The notes beneath the pieces were generated by a model. That model did no database searches. It was given only the letters and a program-made list of their open reading frames with translations, and was not told the DNA's origin. The translations under genes were made by a program, and so were the position numbers. From Methylomonas koyamae (GTDB taxonomy: Bacteria > Pseudomonadota > Gammaproteobacteria > Methylococcales > Methylomonadaceae), in contig NZ_AP019777.1 of assembly GCF_019669905.1 (NCBI RefSeq), positions 4,650,001 through 4,714,000 of the forward strand: DNA of 64,000 nucleotides, given 5' to 3'. This document shows positions 27,672 through 37,100 of the stretch, piece by piece. Each line of letters begins with the position of its first letter. Within the stretch, counting starts at the first letter, position 1.

Positions 27672-29333
27672 ATGTTAAGCAACCCTTCTTTGAAATACCG
27701 CCCGTTCCCGCCGGTCGCGTTGGCCGACCGGCAATGGCCCAACCGCAGCATCACCCGTGCACCGATCTGGATGAGCACCGACTTGCGCGACGGCAACCAG
27801 GCTTTGTTCGAGCCGATGAATGCCGCGCGCAAATTGCGCTTATTCGAGACGCTGTGCGGCATCGGTTTCAAACAAATCGAAGTGGCGTTTCCGTCGGCGT
27901 CGCAGACCGATTTCGACTTCGTCCGCCAACTGATTACCGAACACCGAATTCCGGACGACGTGACAATAGAAGTACTGAGCCATGCCCGCGCGCCGCTGTT
28001 GCGCCGCACCGTCGACAGCTTGCGCGGCGCCCGCAGCGCAATCGTGCATATCGTCAACGCCACCTCGCAACCGTTCCGCGAGCTGGTATTGGGCATGAGC
28101 CAAGCTGAAGTGCTGGCGATGGCGGTCGATGCAGTGCGCTTGGTCAAGGACTTGACCGCCGCGCAACCGGACACCGATTGGCGTTTGCAATATAGCCTGG
28201 AAACTTTCACTGCCACCGAGCTGGATTACGCGCTGGCAGTGGCCGACGCGGTGGTCGAAGCCTGGGGTGCGACGCCGGATAACAAGCTGATTTTGAACCT
28301 GCCGTCCTCGGTGGAAAACGCAACGCCGAACGTCTATGCCGACCAGATCGAATGGATGCACCGCCGCATCGCTCGCCGCGACAGCGTGGTGTTGAGCGTG
28401 CATCCGCACAACGACCGGGGTACAGCGGTGGCCGCCGCCGAATTGGCGCTGATGGCCGGGGCGGAACGGGTCGAAGGCTGTTTGTTCGGCAACGGCGAGC
28501 GTACCGGCAACGTCGACTTGGTGACCTTGGCCTTGAATTTGTACACCCAGGGCATCGCGCCGGGCCTGGATTTTTCCGACATCGACGCGGTGGCGCGCAG
28601 TTTCGAAGCCTGTACCGGTTTGACGGTACCGCCGCGCCAGCCTTACGCCGGCGACTTGGTGTTCACGGCGTTTTCCGGTTCGCATCAGGACGCGATCAAG
28701 AAAGGCTTCACCGCGCAAACGGCGGACGCTGTGTGGAACGTGCCGTATTTGCCGTTCGATCCGGCCGACGTCGGCCGCGGCTACGACGCGGTGATCCGGG
28801 TTAACAGCCAGTCCGGCAAGGGCGGCATTGCCCATTTACTGGAAAACCACTACGGCCTGGTGTTGCCGCGCCGGTTGCAGGTGGAATTCGCGCAAGTGGT
28901 TCAGCGCCAGGCCGATGCGGAAGGCGGCGAAATCGGCCACGCGCAAATCTGGCGCTTGTTCAAGGCCGCGTATTTGGAGGCGAACGCACCGCTGCTTTAC
29001 CTCGGCCACCGCTTGAGCGATAGCGCCGGCGGCCAGCGGATTGAATTGGATCTGCATTGGCGCGGCGTAGCGCGGTGTTTGGTTGGCGCAGGCAACGGCC
29101 CGCTGGATGCGGCGGTCGCCGCGTTGGCGGCGCTGGACTACGCTGTCACCATCCGCAGTTATGAAGAACGCTCGCTCGGCCCCAGCCACCACGGCGGCGA
29201 TGCCCAGGCCTGCGCCTTCGTCGAACTGGCCGGACCGGACTCGCGTACTGGCTACGGCGTCGGTATCGACGACAACTTGGTCACGGCCTCGATCAAGGCG
29301 CTGGTCAGCGGCATCAATCGTTTGGTCGGATAG
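27672..29333 (+). CDS. leuA: 2-isopropylmalate synthase, long form
   Basis: LeuA condenses acetyl-CoA with alpha-ketoisovalerate in leucine synthesis. The 553-residue protein is of the long type (LeuA type 2, near 560 residues), with the TIM-barrel signature [20 protein letters not shown], the metal-binding [20 protein letters not shown], and a C-terminal allosteric domain from about residue 410. The ATG at 27672 follows GGAG; earlier in-frame codons lie in the promoter region. The short-form leuA and leuBCD are not in this window. Confidence 0.92.
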   Translation: MLSNPSLKYRPFPPVALADRQWPNRSITRAPIWMSTDLRDGNQALFEPMNAARKLRLFETLCGIGFKQIEVAFPSASQTDFDFVRQLITEHRIPDDVTIEVLSHARAPLLRRTVDSLRGARSAIVHIVNATSQPFRELVLGMSQAEVLAMAVDAVRLVKDLTAAQPDTDWRLQYSLETFTATELDYALAVADAVVEAWGATPDNKLILNLPSSVENATPNVYADQIEWMHRRIARRDSVVLSVHPHNDRGTAVAAAELALMAGAERVEGCLFGNGERTGNVDLVTLALNLYTQGIAPGLDFSDIDAVARSFEACTGLTVPPRQPYAGDLVFTAFSGSHQDAIKKGFTAQTADAVWNVPYLPFDPADVGRGYDAVIRVNSQSGKGGIAHLLENHYGLVLPRRLQVEFAQVVQRQADAEGGEIGHAQIWRLFKAAYLEANAPLLYLGHRLSDSAGGQRIELDLHWRGVARCLVGAGNGPLDAAVAALAALDYAVTIRSYEERSLGPSHHGGDAQACAFVELAGPDSRTGYGVGIDDNLVTASIKALVSGINRLVG

Positions 29334-29922
29334 CTTGCCAGGCCGGATGGCGCTCGATCGCCGCCAGGGCCTCGGCCAGCAAACCGATGCCCGGCTCGGT
29401 CCGGTGCCAGGTCGAGGCGCCGGACGGGTGCGGCAGCGGGATCAGGTCGGCGACGTGGCCGTAGGCCTCGACCCGAAATTGCTTGCCGATCACCTCGCTG
29501 AGCTTGTCGGCCTGCAACCATTGCCGGATCGCCAGTTTGCCGACCGGAATGATCAATTGCGGTTGCAATAGCTCGATTTCGGCACGCAGCCATGCCGCAC
29601 AATGGTCGATTTCGGCCGGGTTCGGCACCCGGTCGCCGCCGCCGGCCTGTTTGCCGGGGAAGCAACGGCACACCGCCGCCATGTACAGCCGTTGCCGGAC
29701 CTGCTCTTCGCTTAGTCCCAGCCGGCCGAACCAGCCGAATAAGGTTTTGCCGGCGGTCCAGGCGAACGGTTTGCCGAACTGGCCTTCCTTGCCGCCGGGC
29801 GCCTGGCCGATCAGCATCACCTTCGACAACACCGGCTGGCAGCATACCACCGGCCCGACCATGTCCGGACAGCGCCGGCAAGCCAGCAACTGTTCGCGGT
29901 GAGCGTGTAGCGCGGCTAACAC
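29314..29922 (-). CDS. Uracil-DNA glycosylase family protein
   Basis: A 202-residue member of the uracil-DNA glycosylase superfamily, which removes uracil or other damaged bases. Motif A is [20 protein letters not shown] and motif B is [12 protein letters not shown]. Cys pairs near the N-terminus (CRRC) and in [10 protein letters not shown] recall the iron-sulfur-binding families 4 and 5, but I cannot confirm that a cluster is bound. Its 3' end overlaps the end of convergent leuA by 20 bases. xthA lies 6 bases upstream, giving a small base-excision repair pair. Confidence 0.85.
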   Translation of the reverse strand: MLAALHAHREQLLACRRCPDMVGPVVCCQPVLSKVMLIGQAPGGKEGQFGKPFAWTAGKTLFGWFGRLGLSEEQVRQRLYMAAVCRCFPGKQAGGGDRVPNPAEIDHCAAWLRAEIELLQPQLIIPVGKLAIRQWLQADKLSEVIGKQFRVEAYGHVADLIPLPHPSGASTWHRTEPGIGLLAEALAAIERHPAWQAIRPND

Positions 29923-29928
29923 TCGGCT

Positions 29929-30696
29929 TTAAGCCGGCTTGATCTCGATGCCGACCGGGCAGTGGTCGGAGCCGGCGATTTCCGGCAGGATGAAGGCGCT
30001 GCTTATGCTCGGCAGCAACGGCTCGCTGGCCAGCATATAGTCGATCCGCCAACCGATGTTCTTTTCGCGGGCGTTGGCGCGGTAACTCCACCAACTGTAT
30101 GCCACCGTGTCGGGGTGGAAATGGCGGAAGCTATCAACCAGACCGCGCCCCAGAATGCCGCCGAAGCCGTCGATCTCGGCCTGGGTATAGCCGGCCGATT
30201 TGTTGTAGTTGGCCTTGGGCCGGGCGATGTCGATGGCTTGGTGGGCGACGTTGAAGTCGCCGCCGACGATGACCGGCTTGCGGCTTTGCAAGTCGGCCAG
30301 ATAATCAGCGAATGCTTGGTCCCAGGTTTGCCGGTAATCCAGCCGGGATAAGCCGTCGCCGGAATTGGGGACATAAACGTTGACCAAATAAAAACCTTCG
30401 TATTCTGCGGCGATAACCCGACCTTCCGAATCGTGATCGGTCTGGCCGATGTCGCGCAGAATCTGCAAAGGCTGCTGCCGGCACAGCAGCGCGACGCCGG
30501 AATAGCCCTTGCGCTCGGCCGAATTGGCGTGAACGTGGTAACCGTCTATGCCGGCCAAGGCTTGGGCGACCTGATCTTCCTGGGCCTTGGTTTCTTGCAG
30601 CAAGATGCAATCGGCGTCGATTCGAGCCAGAGTTTCGGCAAAACCTTTGCCTTGCACGGCGCGAATGCCGTTAACGTTCCAGGAGACGATTTTCAT
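29929..30696 (-). CDS. xthA: Exodeoxyribonuclease III
   Basis: An AP endonuclease and 3' exonuclease of base-excision repair. The 255-residue protein has the family landmarks SWNVNGIRA, LLQETKAQ (metal Glu), GGDFNVAHQAID, and the terminal AGSDHCPVGIEI. It is followed after six bases by a uracil-DNA glycosylase gene, so uracil removal and AP-site cleavage are encoded together. Length is normal for the XthA/ExoIII family. Confidence 0.95.
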   Translation of the reverse strand: MKIVSWNVNGIRAVQGKGFAETLARIDADCILLQETKAQEDQVAQALAGIDGYHVHANSAERKGYSGVALLCRQQPLQILRDIGQTDHDSEGRVIAAEYEGFYLVNVYVPNSGDGLSRLDYRQTWDQAFADYLADLQSRKPVIVGGDFNVAHQAIDIARPKANYNKSAGYTQAEIDGFGGILGRGLVDSFRHFHPDTVAYSWWSYRANAREKNIGWRIDYMLASEPLLPSISSAFILPEIAGSDHCPVGIEIKPA

Positions 30697-30787
30697 GGAC
30701 TTGATGGATGGAGTTGCGACCGGCTTATTCTAAGCGCTGAAGGGGCAAAGGTCATGAGGAACCGGCCCGAACTCGCCGCGGCTGGCG

Positions 30788-31537
30788 TTATTGCGCCGTA
30801 TCGAAACGGATCCGCTGAAAATATTTGGCCAAATCGATCCGGATCGGCATGAAATAGACGTGCAAACCGGTCTCGGCGGCAGTGGCGATCAGATTATTGG
30901 CGAACTCGACGTTCCAGTCGTAATCCGGGCGAAAACTCTTCGGGAATTTGACCCGGTTTTTCACTTCCCAGTAGTTTTGCGAGGCCTGGGTCGTGATCGG
31001 ACTGATGCCGATGTAGGTTTCCAGGCCTTGCATATGCTCGGCATAAATCTCGACCATGCGCGGATCGTAAAACGGCTGTGAGAAAAAACCGGTGGCACCG
31101 GCATCGGCCTTGCGCCAGATATAGTCGCACTCGTCCTGCAAGCCCTGGCGATGCGGGTCGAAACCGGCGTAAATGTTCAACTCCGGAAAGCGGCTGCGCA
31201 CGGCGCGAATCAAATCGACCACGTCGGTATTGTAAAACGCCCGTTTCAAGCCCTCGGGCGGATCGCCGGTTACCAGCAAGACGCTGTCCAGGCCGTATTC
31301 CTCGATGATGCGGAACAATTCGCCGCTTTCGATTTTGAAGTCGATGGCCCGGAAATGCGGAATGAAGCGGTATTTATCGCGGTCGATGCGGGTTGCCAAC
31401 TGCCAACTGCGGGTGTCGAAGCGCTGGATGTCCGGCACGTTGATAATGTTGATGCCGCCGCTCAGGGTTTGCACAAAGGCGTATTGTTCGTCAAAAGCCG
31501 CCAGGCTTCTAGGGACGATTTCGAAAGAAATGTTCAT
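30788..31537 (-). CDS. Short methylenetetrahydrofolate reductase-like protein
   Basis: A 249-residue TIM-barrel protein related to MetF. Visible features are the opening MNISFEIVPRS, the catalytic-region analogue RFIPHFRAIDFKIESGELFR, the folate/FAD-type motif LDSVLLVTGDPPEG, and GATGFFSQPFYDPRMVEIYA, which matches the QFFF-type MetF segment. It is about 45 residues shorter than E. coli MetF and deviates at several positions, so reduction of methylene-folate is likely but not certain. The start is the ATG at 31537. It shares the strand with a ModE-like regulator 45 bases upstream. Confidence 0.75.
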   Translation of the reverse strand: MNISFEIVPRSLAAFDEQYAFVQTLSGGINIINVPDIQRFDTRSWQLATRIDRDKYRFIPHFRAIDFKIESGELFRIIEEYGLDSVLLVTGDPPEGLKRAFYNTDVVDLIRAVRSRFPELNIYAGFDPHRQGLQDECDYIWRKADAGATGFFSQPFYDPRMVEIYAEHMQGLETYIGISPITTQASQNYWEVKNRVKFPKSFRPDYDWNVEFANNLIATAAETGLHVYFMPIRIDLAKYFQRIRFDTAQ

Positions 31538-31581
31538 GCAGGTGGTGAAGATGGTTGGTCTATTGATTCTTGGCGGCAATT

Positions 31582-32013
31582 TCAACCGGCCGTTCGCTGT
31601 TCCGGTATTTCGTCCTCGAGCGGTATGGCGTCCTGTTTGTTAGCCATCATGCCGGAGAACAGCGGCAGATAGGCGTTGGCGGAATGGTTGACGGCATCGA
31701 CCATTTTCAAATATTGCTCCAGAACCTGTTCTCCCATCGGCGTCAGCACCGTGCCGCCGCCGTGGCGGCCGCCTTTCGCGGCATGCACCAACGGCTCCGC
31801 GAAGCTGCGGTTCATCACGTCCACCAGCAGCCAGGCCCGACGGTAACTCATGTTCATGGACTTACCTGCCGCCATGATGGAGCCGGTTTTGCGAATAGCC
31901 GCCAGCAGTTCCGCCTTACCCGGCCCCATCGCAATTTCCTGGTTATGCATCAGGCGTACCGTGATTTTTAATTGCGGCAGCAGGGCATCCGCATCGGTCT
32001 TGGTAGGTTTCAT
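31582..32013 (-). CDS. ModE-type winged-helix regulator without molybdate domain
   Basis: A 143-residue protein matching the N-terminal DNA-binding domain of ModE: PGKAELLAAIRKTGSIMAAG followed by KSMNMSYRRAWLLVDVMN and the wing GGRHGGGTVLTPMGEQVLEQ. The C-terminal molbindin domains of full ModE (about 260 residues) are absent, a known short variant. It may control molybdate or formate-dehydrogenase genes elsewhere, or the MetF-like gene directly downstream. The ATG at 32013 is used; the frame upstream is not conserved. Confidence 0.85.
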   Translation of the reverse strand: MKPTKTDADALLPQLKITVRLMHNQEIAMGPGKAELLAAIRKTGSIMAAGKSMNMSYRRAWLLVDVMNRSFAEPLVHAAKGGRHGGGTVLTPMGEQVLEQYLKMVDAVNHSANAYLPLFSGMMANKQDAIPLEDEIPEQRTAG

Positions 32014-32114
32014 GGCTTGGCAACGGACGAAAACGACTAAGGGTTGGCATGATACATCGCCGACCGCTTTAATTCTAAATAGTATCTGCCGCAATGCAAT
32101 ATTCGGCCGCCCCC

Positions 32115-33800
32115 TCAAAACTCATAAGCCATCCTAAAATCGAGGCGTTGTTGTCCGATGTCGACGGTGCCGTGGGAATGGAACGGGTAGGCCCAGTCCA
32201 GTTCGCCGCTCAGGCGTTTCAGCAGTTGCAGCCTGAGGCCGATGCCGGCCGCGGCCAGGGTTTCGCTGGCCGGGGTCGGTGCAATCGGCGCATCGGTCCA
32301 CAGGTGGGCCCAGTCGATGAAGCCGAGCAGGCGCAGGTTTTGCGCGGTGTCGATCTCATTCGGCAGCAGGTGCGGGCTGTACAGCTCCAGCGACAGGTTG
32401 ACGCCGTGGTCGCCCAGCACCTGGGTCTGGTGGTAGCCCCTGACGCTGAGCGGGCCGCCGGCCGAGAACTGTTCGTTGCTGATCAGTTTCGCCATGCTGG
32501 CCTGGCCGCCGGCGCGGGCTTGCAGCCGAAAGTCTCCCGGCAGTTGCTGTTGGTGTTTCAGCTCGGCGGTCAGGTAGAGGAAATTGGGCGTGGCGCCGGC
32601 GCGTTTGCTTTCGAACTGCTCGGCGTCGTTGCCCAGGCCGCGGAAGCTGAAGTGGCCGCTCAGGTTCAGGCTGCTGGCATAACCGTCGCCGCGGCGGACG
32701 CCGTCGTAACCGGCGACGAAGGCGGCGTAGCTGATCGGGCTGCCGCTGCCGGCGAACTGGGCGATCTGCTGGTCGAAGCTCTTGTAATCCACGCCGAAGT
32801 TGAGGCTGTGCAGCACGCCGTCGCTGGCGCCGTCCAGCGGTTTCACCAGGCGGGCGCCGTAGATGGAACCGGCGCCGACCACCGACAGGCCGCCGACGTT
32901 GACGCCGAGCTGGGTGCTGGAGCTGATGCCGATGCCGTACAGCGCCAGCCGGGTGTCGGCCCAGCCGGTCGGCAGCACGTAGGTGCCGGACCAGACTTCG
33001 ACTTCTTCGGCGTTTTGCGGCGAGACCTGGTATTGCACCGAAGCACTGTGGAACTTCTGCCACAGGTTGTCGTAGCGCAAGCTGCCTTGCAGCCGGGTGT
33101 AGCTGGTATGTTCCGAGTTGCGGCTGTTCAGCTCCAGACTGCCGTGCAGCGGCAGTTCGTCCTTGACCTTCAGTTCCACTTCCATCTTGCCCGGGGTCGA
33201 GCCGGCGCGGAACACCGGCGTGATCGAGCGGTCGCCGGATTGCTTGGCCAGCGCGTTGATCTGTTCCTGCACCTGCGGCATATGCGGCGCCCGGCCCTCG
33301 GCCAGGGCTGGCACCCCGGCGCGGATCTTGCCCAAGTCGAAATAGCGCGAACCGCTGATGTGCAAGGTCTCGATACTGCCCTCCACCACTTGCAGCCTGA
33401 CGCTGGCCTCGTTGACGTCCTGTTCCGGGATCGACACCACCACGGTCGGGTAACCGGCGGCGCGGTAGGCCTGCTCCAGCGCGGCCCGGGCCTGTTCCAC
33501 ATCGGCCACGGTTTTCTCCGGCCCCAGATAGGGATACACCGCCTGTTCCAGAGTTTCGTCGTCGAGCAGGCTGTTGCCGTCGATCTGAAAGTCCAGCACG
33601 TCGAAGCGCGGCTGCGCTTCGCCGGCCCATTGCGTGGCGGTGTCGGCGGCGTCCTTTCCGGTACCGGCTGCGGCCGCGCTGTCGCCGCGGGCGGCCTCGC
33701 CGGGCGGCGTTGGCGCCGGCGGCGGCGCGGCATCGGCTGCGCTAGCGAGCAGACAGCAGGCGGCCAGCCAGGCCGGCGTTAACGGTTGGCAGCGTTTCAT
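32115..33800 (-). CDS. Two-partner secretion outer-membrane transporter (TpsB, ShlB/FhaC type)
   Basis: TpsB proteins secrete a TpsA partner through a 16-strand Omp85-type barrel. This 561-residue protein has a signal peptide (MKRCQPLTPAWLAACCLLAS, cleaved after ADA), a Pro/Ala-rich linker, POTRA domains (RFDVLDFQIDGNSLLDDETL onward, about residues 68-220), and the barrel ending in LDFRMAYEF with terminal Phe. The VRGY motif appears as LSVRGYHQTQVLGDHGVNLS. Its start overlaps the stop of the coiled-coil gene (ATGA). The only TpsA in the window is the giant protein 12 kb away, on the other strand, and is the likely substrate. Confidence 0.93.
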   Translation of the reverse strand: MKRCQPLTPAWLAACCLLASAADAAPPPAPTPPGEAARGDSAAAAGTGKDAADTATQWAGEAQPRFDVLDFQIDGNSLLDDETLEQAVYPYLGPEKTVADVEQARAALEQAYRAAGYPTVVVSIPEQDVNEASVRLQVVEGSIETLHISGSRYFDLGKIRAGVPALAEGRAPHMPQVQEQINALAKQSGDRSITPVFRAGSTPGKMEVELKVKDELPLHGSLELNSRNSEHTSYTRLQGSLRYDNLWQKFHSASVQYQVSPQNAEEVEVWSGTYVLPTGWADTRLALYGIGISSSTQLGVNVGGLSVVGAGSIYGARLVKPLDGASDGVLHSLNFGVDYKSFDQQIAQFAGSGSPISYAAFVAGYDGVRRGDGYASSLNLSGHFSFRGLGNDAEQFESKRAGATPNFLYLTAELKHQQQLPGDFRLQARAGGQASMAKLISNEQFSAGGPLSVRGYHQTQVLGDHGVNLSLELYSPHLLPNEIDTAQNLRLLGFIDWAHLWTDAPIAPTPASETLAAAGIGLRLQLLKRLSGELDWAYPFHSHGTVDIGQQRLDFRMAYEF

Positions 33801-34675
33801 TGCCCAGCCCCCCGATTGACAGGCGTTTGTGGCGATGCCACTGCGGATTCGCTGTCACCCAGCGGCACTGCGGCTGAGGACGCTGCGGTTGCGCTGGCCG
33901 CTTCTGCCGGCTGCCCGCCGGCGCTATCGGCGCCAGGCTCGGCGCGGGTGGCGGTGTCGATGGGCTCTGACGCTTCCTGCGCCGGCTCGGCCGCGGCCTG
34001 GCCGGCCGCTAACGCCGCACCGGCCTCGAACGGCGTCACTTTCAACTGCTTGAGCTGATAACGGTATGCCTCGGCCCGGTTTTGGCTGTCGACCTTGGCG
34101 ATGCCGGTGAGCGGTTCCAGTTCCGCCAGTTGCTGCCACAGGCCTTTCTGTTCGTATTGCTCGACCACTTTTTGGTTCAGCTCGCGCAACTGTTGGTTCA
34201 GTTGGCCGCATTGGCCGATCCACTGCTCCCGTTCCTGCACCGCCTGCACCAACAATTGGTTGTCGTCGCGAATGGCGCGGGCTTTGGCCACCACATCGTT
34301 GTGTTTTTGCACCAGGGCCTGTTCGCGCTGGCGCTGCTGGCTGAGCTGGCTTTCCAGGCTGGTTTTGACCGCTTCCAAGCCGTTTTTATAGCGCGCGACT
34401 TCGCCTTGCAGCGGCGCCAGTTGCGCCACGGCGGCTTCCAGGCTTTTCAGCTTGGCTTCCAGACCGGCCTTTTCGTTGAGCCAGGCCGCTTTCTCGGCTT
34501 CCAGCGCTTGCTTTTCCTGGCTGAGCTGGCGGATCAGGCCTTGGGCCTTTTTGATCGCGTCGCCGCCGGGGACGGCGGCTTTGGGTTCGGCGTCACTGGT
34601 TTCAATGCCGGCCAACAGCAGTAGCAGGCATAACGGCGGGACATAAATCCAGCGCCAGGGTTGTTGCTTAGCCAT
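33797..34675 (-). CDS. Membrane-anchored or secreted coiled-coil protein
   Basis: A 292-residue protein with an N-terminal hydrophobic segment (WIYVPPLCLLLLLAGIETSD) that may be a signal peptide or anchor, a long coiled coil from about residue 40 to 180 rich in Gln, Glu, Leu and Lys, and an Ala/Glu/Pro-rich low-complexity tail. It is probably periplasmic. The ATG at 34675 lies 12 bases after the porin stop, and its stop overlaps the TpsB start, so porin, coiled coil and TpsB are cotranscribed. I know no family; a periplasmic adaptor between the porin or TpsB and the inner membrane is speculation. Confidence 0.75.
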   Translation of the reverse strand: MAKQQPWRWIYVPPLCLLLLLAGIETSDAEPKAAVPGGDAIKKAQGLIRQLSQEKQALEAEKAAWLNEKAGLEAKLKSLEAAVAQLAPLQGEVARYKNGLEAVKTSLESQLSQQRQREQALVQKHNDVVAKARAIRDDNQLLVQAVQEREQWIGQCGQLNQQLRELNQKVVEQYEQKGLWQQLAELEPLTGIAKVDSQNRAEAYRYQLKQLKVTPFEAGAALAAGQAAAEPAQEASEPIDTATRAEPGADSAGGQPAEAASATAASSAAVPLGDSESAVASPQTPVNRGAGQ

Positions 34676-34686
34676 CGCCTGCCCTC

Positions 34687-36594
34687 CTAGAACCGCGCAT
34701 TCAAATCGACGTTGACGGTGTCGATGCTGTAGCGGGGACCGTCGATGGCGTCGGTGCTGAACCAGCGCAGGTTGAGCCAGGTGCTTTTGGCCAGGCCGTA
34801 TTGCAGGCCCATCACCCAGCCCTTGGCATCGGTACCGCCCTGGTGGAAGATCGAGTCGGTGAAGGCGTCCAGCACCGCGTCGCGCTGCACGTAGCGATAA
34901 GCCAGGTTGACGTTCCAGTCGGCCCAGCGCCGCAGTTCCGGCACGCCGACGTCGACCCGCACCTGGTAGGCCTTGGTGCGCGGTTGCAGGTCGGTGCTGG
35001 CGAAGGCGGTGCCGAACTGGCTGAGGATTTTCTGCCGGTTGAAGCCCAGGTTTTGGGCATAATCGGCGGTGAACAGCACGTGGGTGTCGCCGAAGCCGGC
35101 GTAATCGAACATGGCCGTGGCATTGAACACCTTGAATTCGGAGGCCAGGCCGAACAAGCAGCCCACCGTGTCGGTGCAGTTGGGCAGCAAGGTGTTGGCG
35201 TCGCTGATCGCCACCATCGAGTTGCCCTTCTGCACGAACTGCGGTGCGGTCCAGTCGTAGGCATGGCTGCCGACCGGATTGCGCCGGGCCTGGACGTTGT
35301 GGAATTCGTAATACGACGCGGCCAGATTCAACCGCGAGTCCTGCCACACCAGCCAGTCGGCGCCGACCTGGCCGGCATACAACCATTTGTCGTTGACCGA
35401 GACGTCGATGTCCTGCAACGGGAATACGCCCAGCGTGACGAACAGGCTGTCCGGGGTCTGCTGGCCCTGGTTGATGCCGAAGCGGGCGGTCGGGTTCGGC
35501 GTTTTGTAGCCGGCCAGTTTGTTGCTGCCGCGATTGAACGGCAAGCGGAAGCTGCCGGCCACGCCTTCGAAACTCAAATCCGGGTCGAACACCACGTCGG
35601 TGGACAGGAACGGATTGATGATGCGGCCGGCATACAAGCTAAACCAGTTGGTCTTACGTTCGTCCAGGAAATCGTATTGCAGATAGGCGCGGTCGATGGC
35701 GAACTGGTAGGACTGGCCGGTGTTGCCCAGGGTCTGGTCGTTCGAGACGGGGTTGTTGATGTTGCTGGTGGCAAAGCGCACCCCGGCTTTCAAACCGTCG
35801 GCCAGGTTGGCTTCGAAGCCGAGACGGAAGCGTTCGCGTAGCCGCAGCCGGTCTTTTTGGTTGTTAATGATGGCCTCGTTCGGGTTCAGCGAGACCTGGG
35901 TGGTCAAGCCGGCCTGGTTGCCGGTGGCGGCACGGTTGATGGCCAGCCAGTTGTAGGGGCCGACGAAGTTGCCGGCCGCATCGAGGCCGACGTTCTCGAC
36001 CCCGCCGGCGTTTTCTTTACCGTAGAACTCGTCGGCGAAACGGATACGGATATCGAAGCTGGGATGGATCGCCGCCACCCACTCCGGCAACGCGCCGGGA
36101 ATGCCCCAGCCTTCGTCTTTGGCGTCGCGCTTCACGTCCTGCAACACCTCGGCCTTCAGTTCGGCGCGGACCTGGTCGCGGATTTCTTTTTTGACGAACT
36201 CGGGCACGTAAGCGACGTGTTTGGTTTTGCCGGTTTTACCCGCAACATTGGCCGGCTCGCCGGCCCAGTCGGCCGCGGTTTGGGCGGCGTCCGGGGTGGC
36301 CGTAGCCGAGGTTCCGCTATTGCCGGCCGGATTAGCAGCGCGCGCGGCATTGGCCGATTCGGCTTTGGCCTGCGCGGCGACCGCTTCCTGTTCGGCGGCC
36401 TGCACCAGGCCTTGGCCTTCATCTTGGTTAATCACGCCGCGCTGCACCAGCAGGTCGACCAGGTTGACCAGGGTGGATTTCTTGACCGGAATCACGGCGT
36501 CGGCCGGGGCCGGAGTGGCGGCTTGCGCCGCGCCGGCGCTGGCGGTCAGGCTGCCGGTCAAAACCAGGGCCAGGGATTTGCTTACGGTATTCAT
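34687..36594 (-). CDS. Putative porin of the large outer-membrane type
   Basis: A 635-residue protein: signal peptide cut near AAQA (MNTVSKSLALVLTGSLTASA), an N-terminal helical region (STLVNLVDLLVQRGVINQDE, about 40-75) probably trimeric or peptidoglycan-facing, an Ala-rich linker, and a C-terminal beta barrel from about residue 175 ending in TVNVDLNARF with terminal Phe. It resembles the family usually annotated as putative porin (Porin_5). It precedes the coiled-coil and TpsB genes and follows tonB after a repeat-filled gap of about 790 bases. The solute is unknown. Confidence 0.85.
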   Translation of the reverse strand: MNTVSKSLALVLTGSLTASAGAAQAATPAPADAVIPVKKSTLVNLVDLLVQRGVINQDEGQGLVQAAEQEAVAAQAKAESANAARAANPAGNSGTSATATPDAAQTAADWAGEPANVAGKTGKTKHVAYVPEFVKKEIRDQVRAELKAEVLQDVKRDAKDEGWGIPGALPEWVAAIHPSFDIRIRFADEFYGKENAGGVENVGLDAAGNFVGPYNWLAINRAATGNQAGLTTQVSLNPNEAIINNQKDRLRLRERFRLGFEANLADGLKAGVRFATSNINNPVSNDQTLGNTGQSYQFAIDRAYLQYDFLDERKTNWFSLYAGRIINPFLSTDVVFDPDLSFEGVAGSFRLPFNRGSNKLAGYKTPNPTARFGINQGQQTPDSLFVTLGVFPLQDIDVSVNDKWLYAGQVGADWLVWQDSRLNLAASYYEFHNVQARRNPVGSHAYDWTAPQFVQKGNSMVAISDANTLLPNCTDTVGCLFGLASEFKVFNATAMFDYAGFGDTHVLFTADYAQNLGFNRQKILSQFGTAFASTDLQPRTKAYQVRVDVGVPELRRWADWNVNLAYRYVQRDAVLDAFTDSIFHQGGTDAKGWVMGLQYGLAKSTWLNLRWFSTDAIDGPRYSIDTVNVDLNARF

Positions 36595-36654
36595 TTTGGT
36601 TTTTCGGTTATTGCTTGGTTTTCAATAGTTCGCTAGCCGAAGTAGCTCATGTAA

Positions 36655-36681
36655 GTCCGATTCGCGTCGGCGTCATCGGAC
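36655..36681. repeat. Short hairpin module P1
   Basis: GTCCGAT and ATCGGAC around a 13-base loop, followed by TGTTTTTAAGG and TTCGCTA. The same arrangement recurs as P2, 340 bases away. Confidence 0.6.
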
Positions 36682-36698
36682 GCCTGTGTTTTTAAGGT

Positions 36699-36942
36699 TT
36701 CGCTAGCGCGAAGCTTTTTTAATGTCGGGTCTCGGCCCGACAGCCGAGTGGCTTTTCTTTGTTTGGCCAAAGAAAAGCCACCAAAAGAAAGGCCACCCGG
36801 ATGCCGCTTATTCCCTGCGCTCCACCGCTTTTATCGAGGGCCGGCAGAAGGGGCTTCCCAGCCCCTCCGCCGCCGTGCGGCATCCCTGCCGCACCCCTTC
36901 GGGCAATTCTCGATAAAAGCGGCGGTGCTCGGCGCGGCAAAC
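36699..36942 (-). repeat. Multi-hairpin element, copy A
   Basis: Reads on the minus strand in the same order as copies B and C. It has a TTTGCCGCGCCGAGCACCG head, an outer 14-bp stem (CCGCTTTTATCGAG at 36825-36838 with its complement at 36909-36922) enclosing two hairpins, each with a GGGA loop. Then come a 14-bp stem (GTGGCTTTTCTTTG arm), a 7-bp stem TGTCGGG/CCCGACA, and a terminal TTCGC/GCGAA hairpin. Stem sequences differ from B and C but pairing is kept. It lies in the tonB-porin gap in the sense orientation of that operon. Confidence 0.8.
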
Positions 36943-37010
36943 GGGAGATAAAACCCTCCCACTACCGGCAGACTCACCGAACAACACGGGTAAATCTTCT
37001 GTCTGGATCG

Positions 37011-37037
37011 GTCCGATTGCCCCCAGCGCAATCGGAC
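37011..37037. repeat. Short hairpin module P2
   Basis: A 10-bp stem (GTCCGATTGC with GCAATCGGAC) and a 7-base loop, followed by GGGGTTTTTAAAGGC and TTCGCTA as in P1. It lies between the heads of elements A and B. Confidence 0.6.
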
Positions 37038-37100
37038 GCGGGGTTTTTAAAGGCTTCGCTACCGCCACAACGATTGAATACCGGTTCGCCGGTTGCTCCC

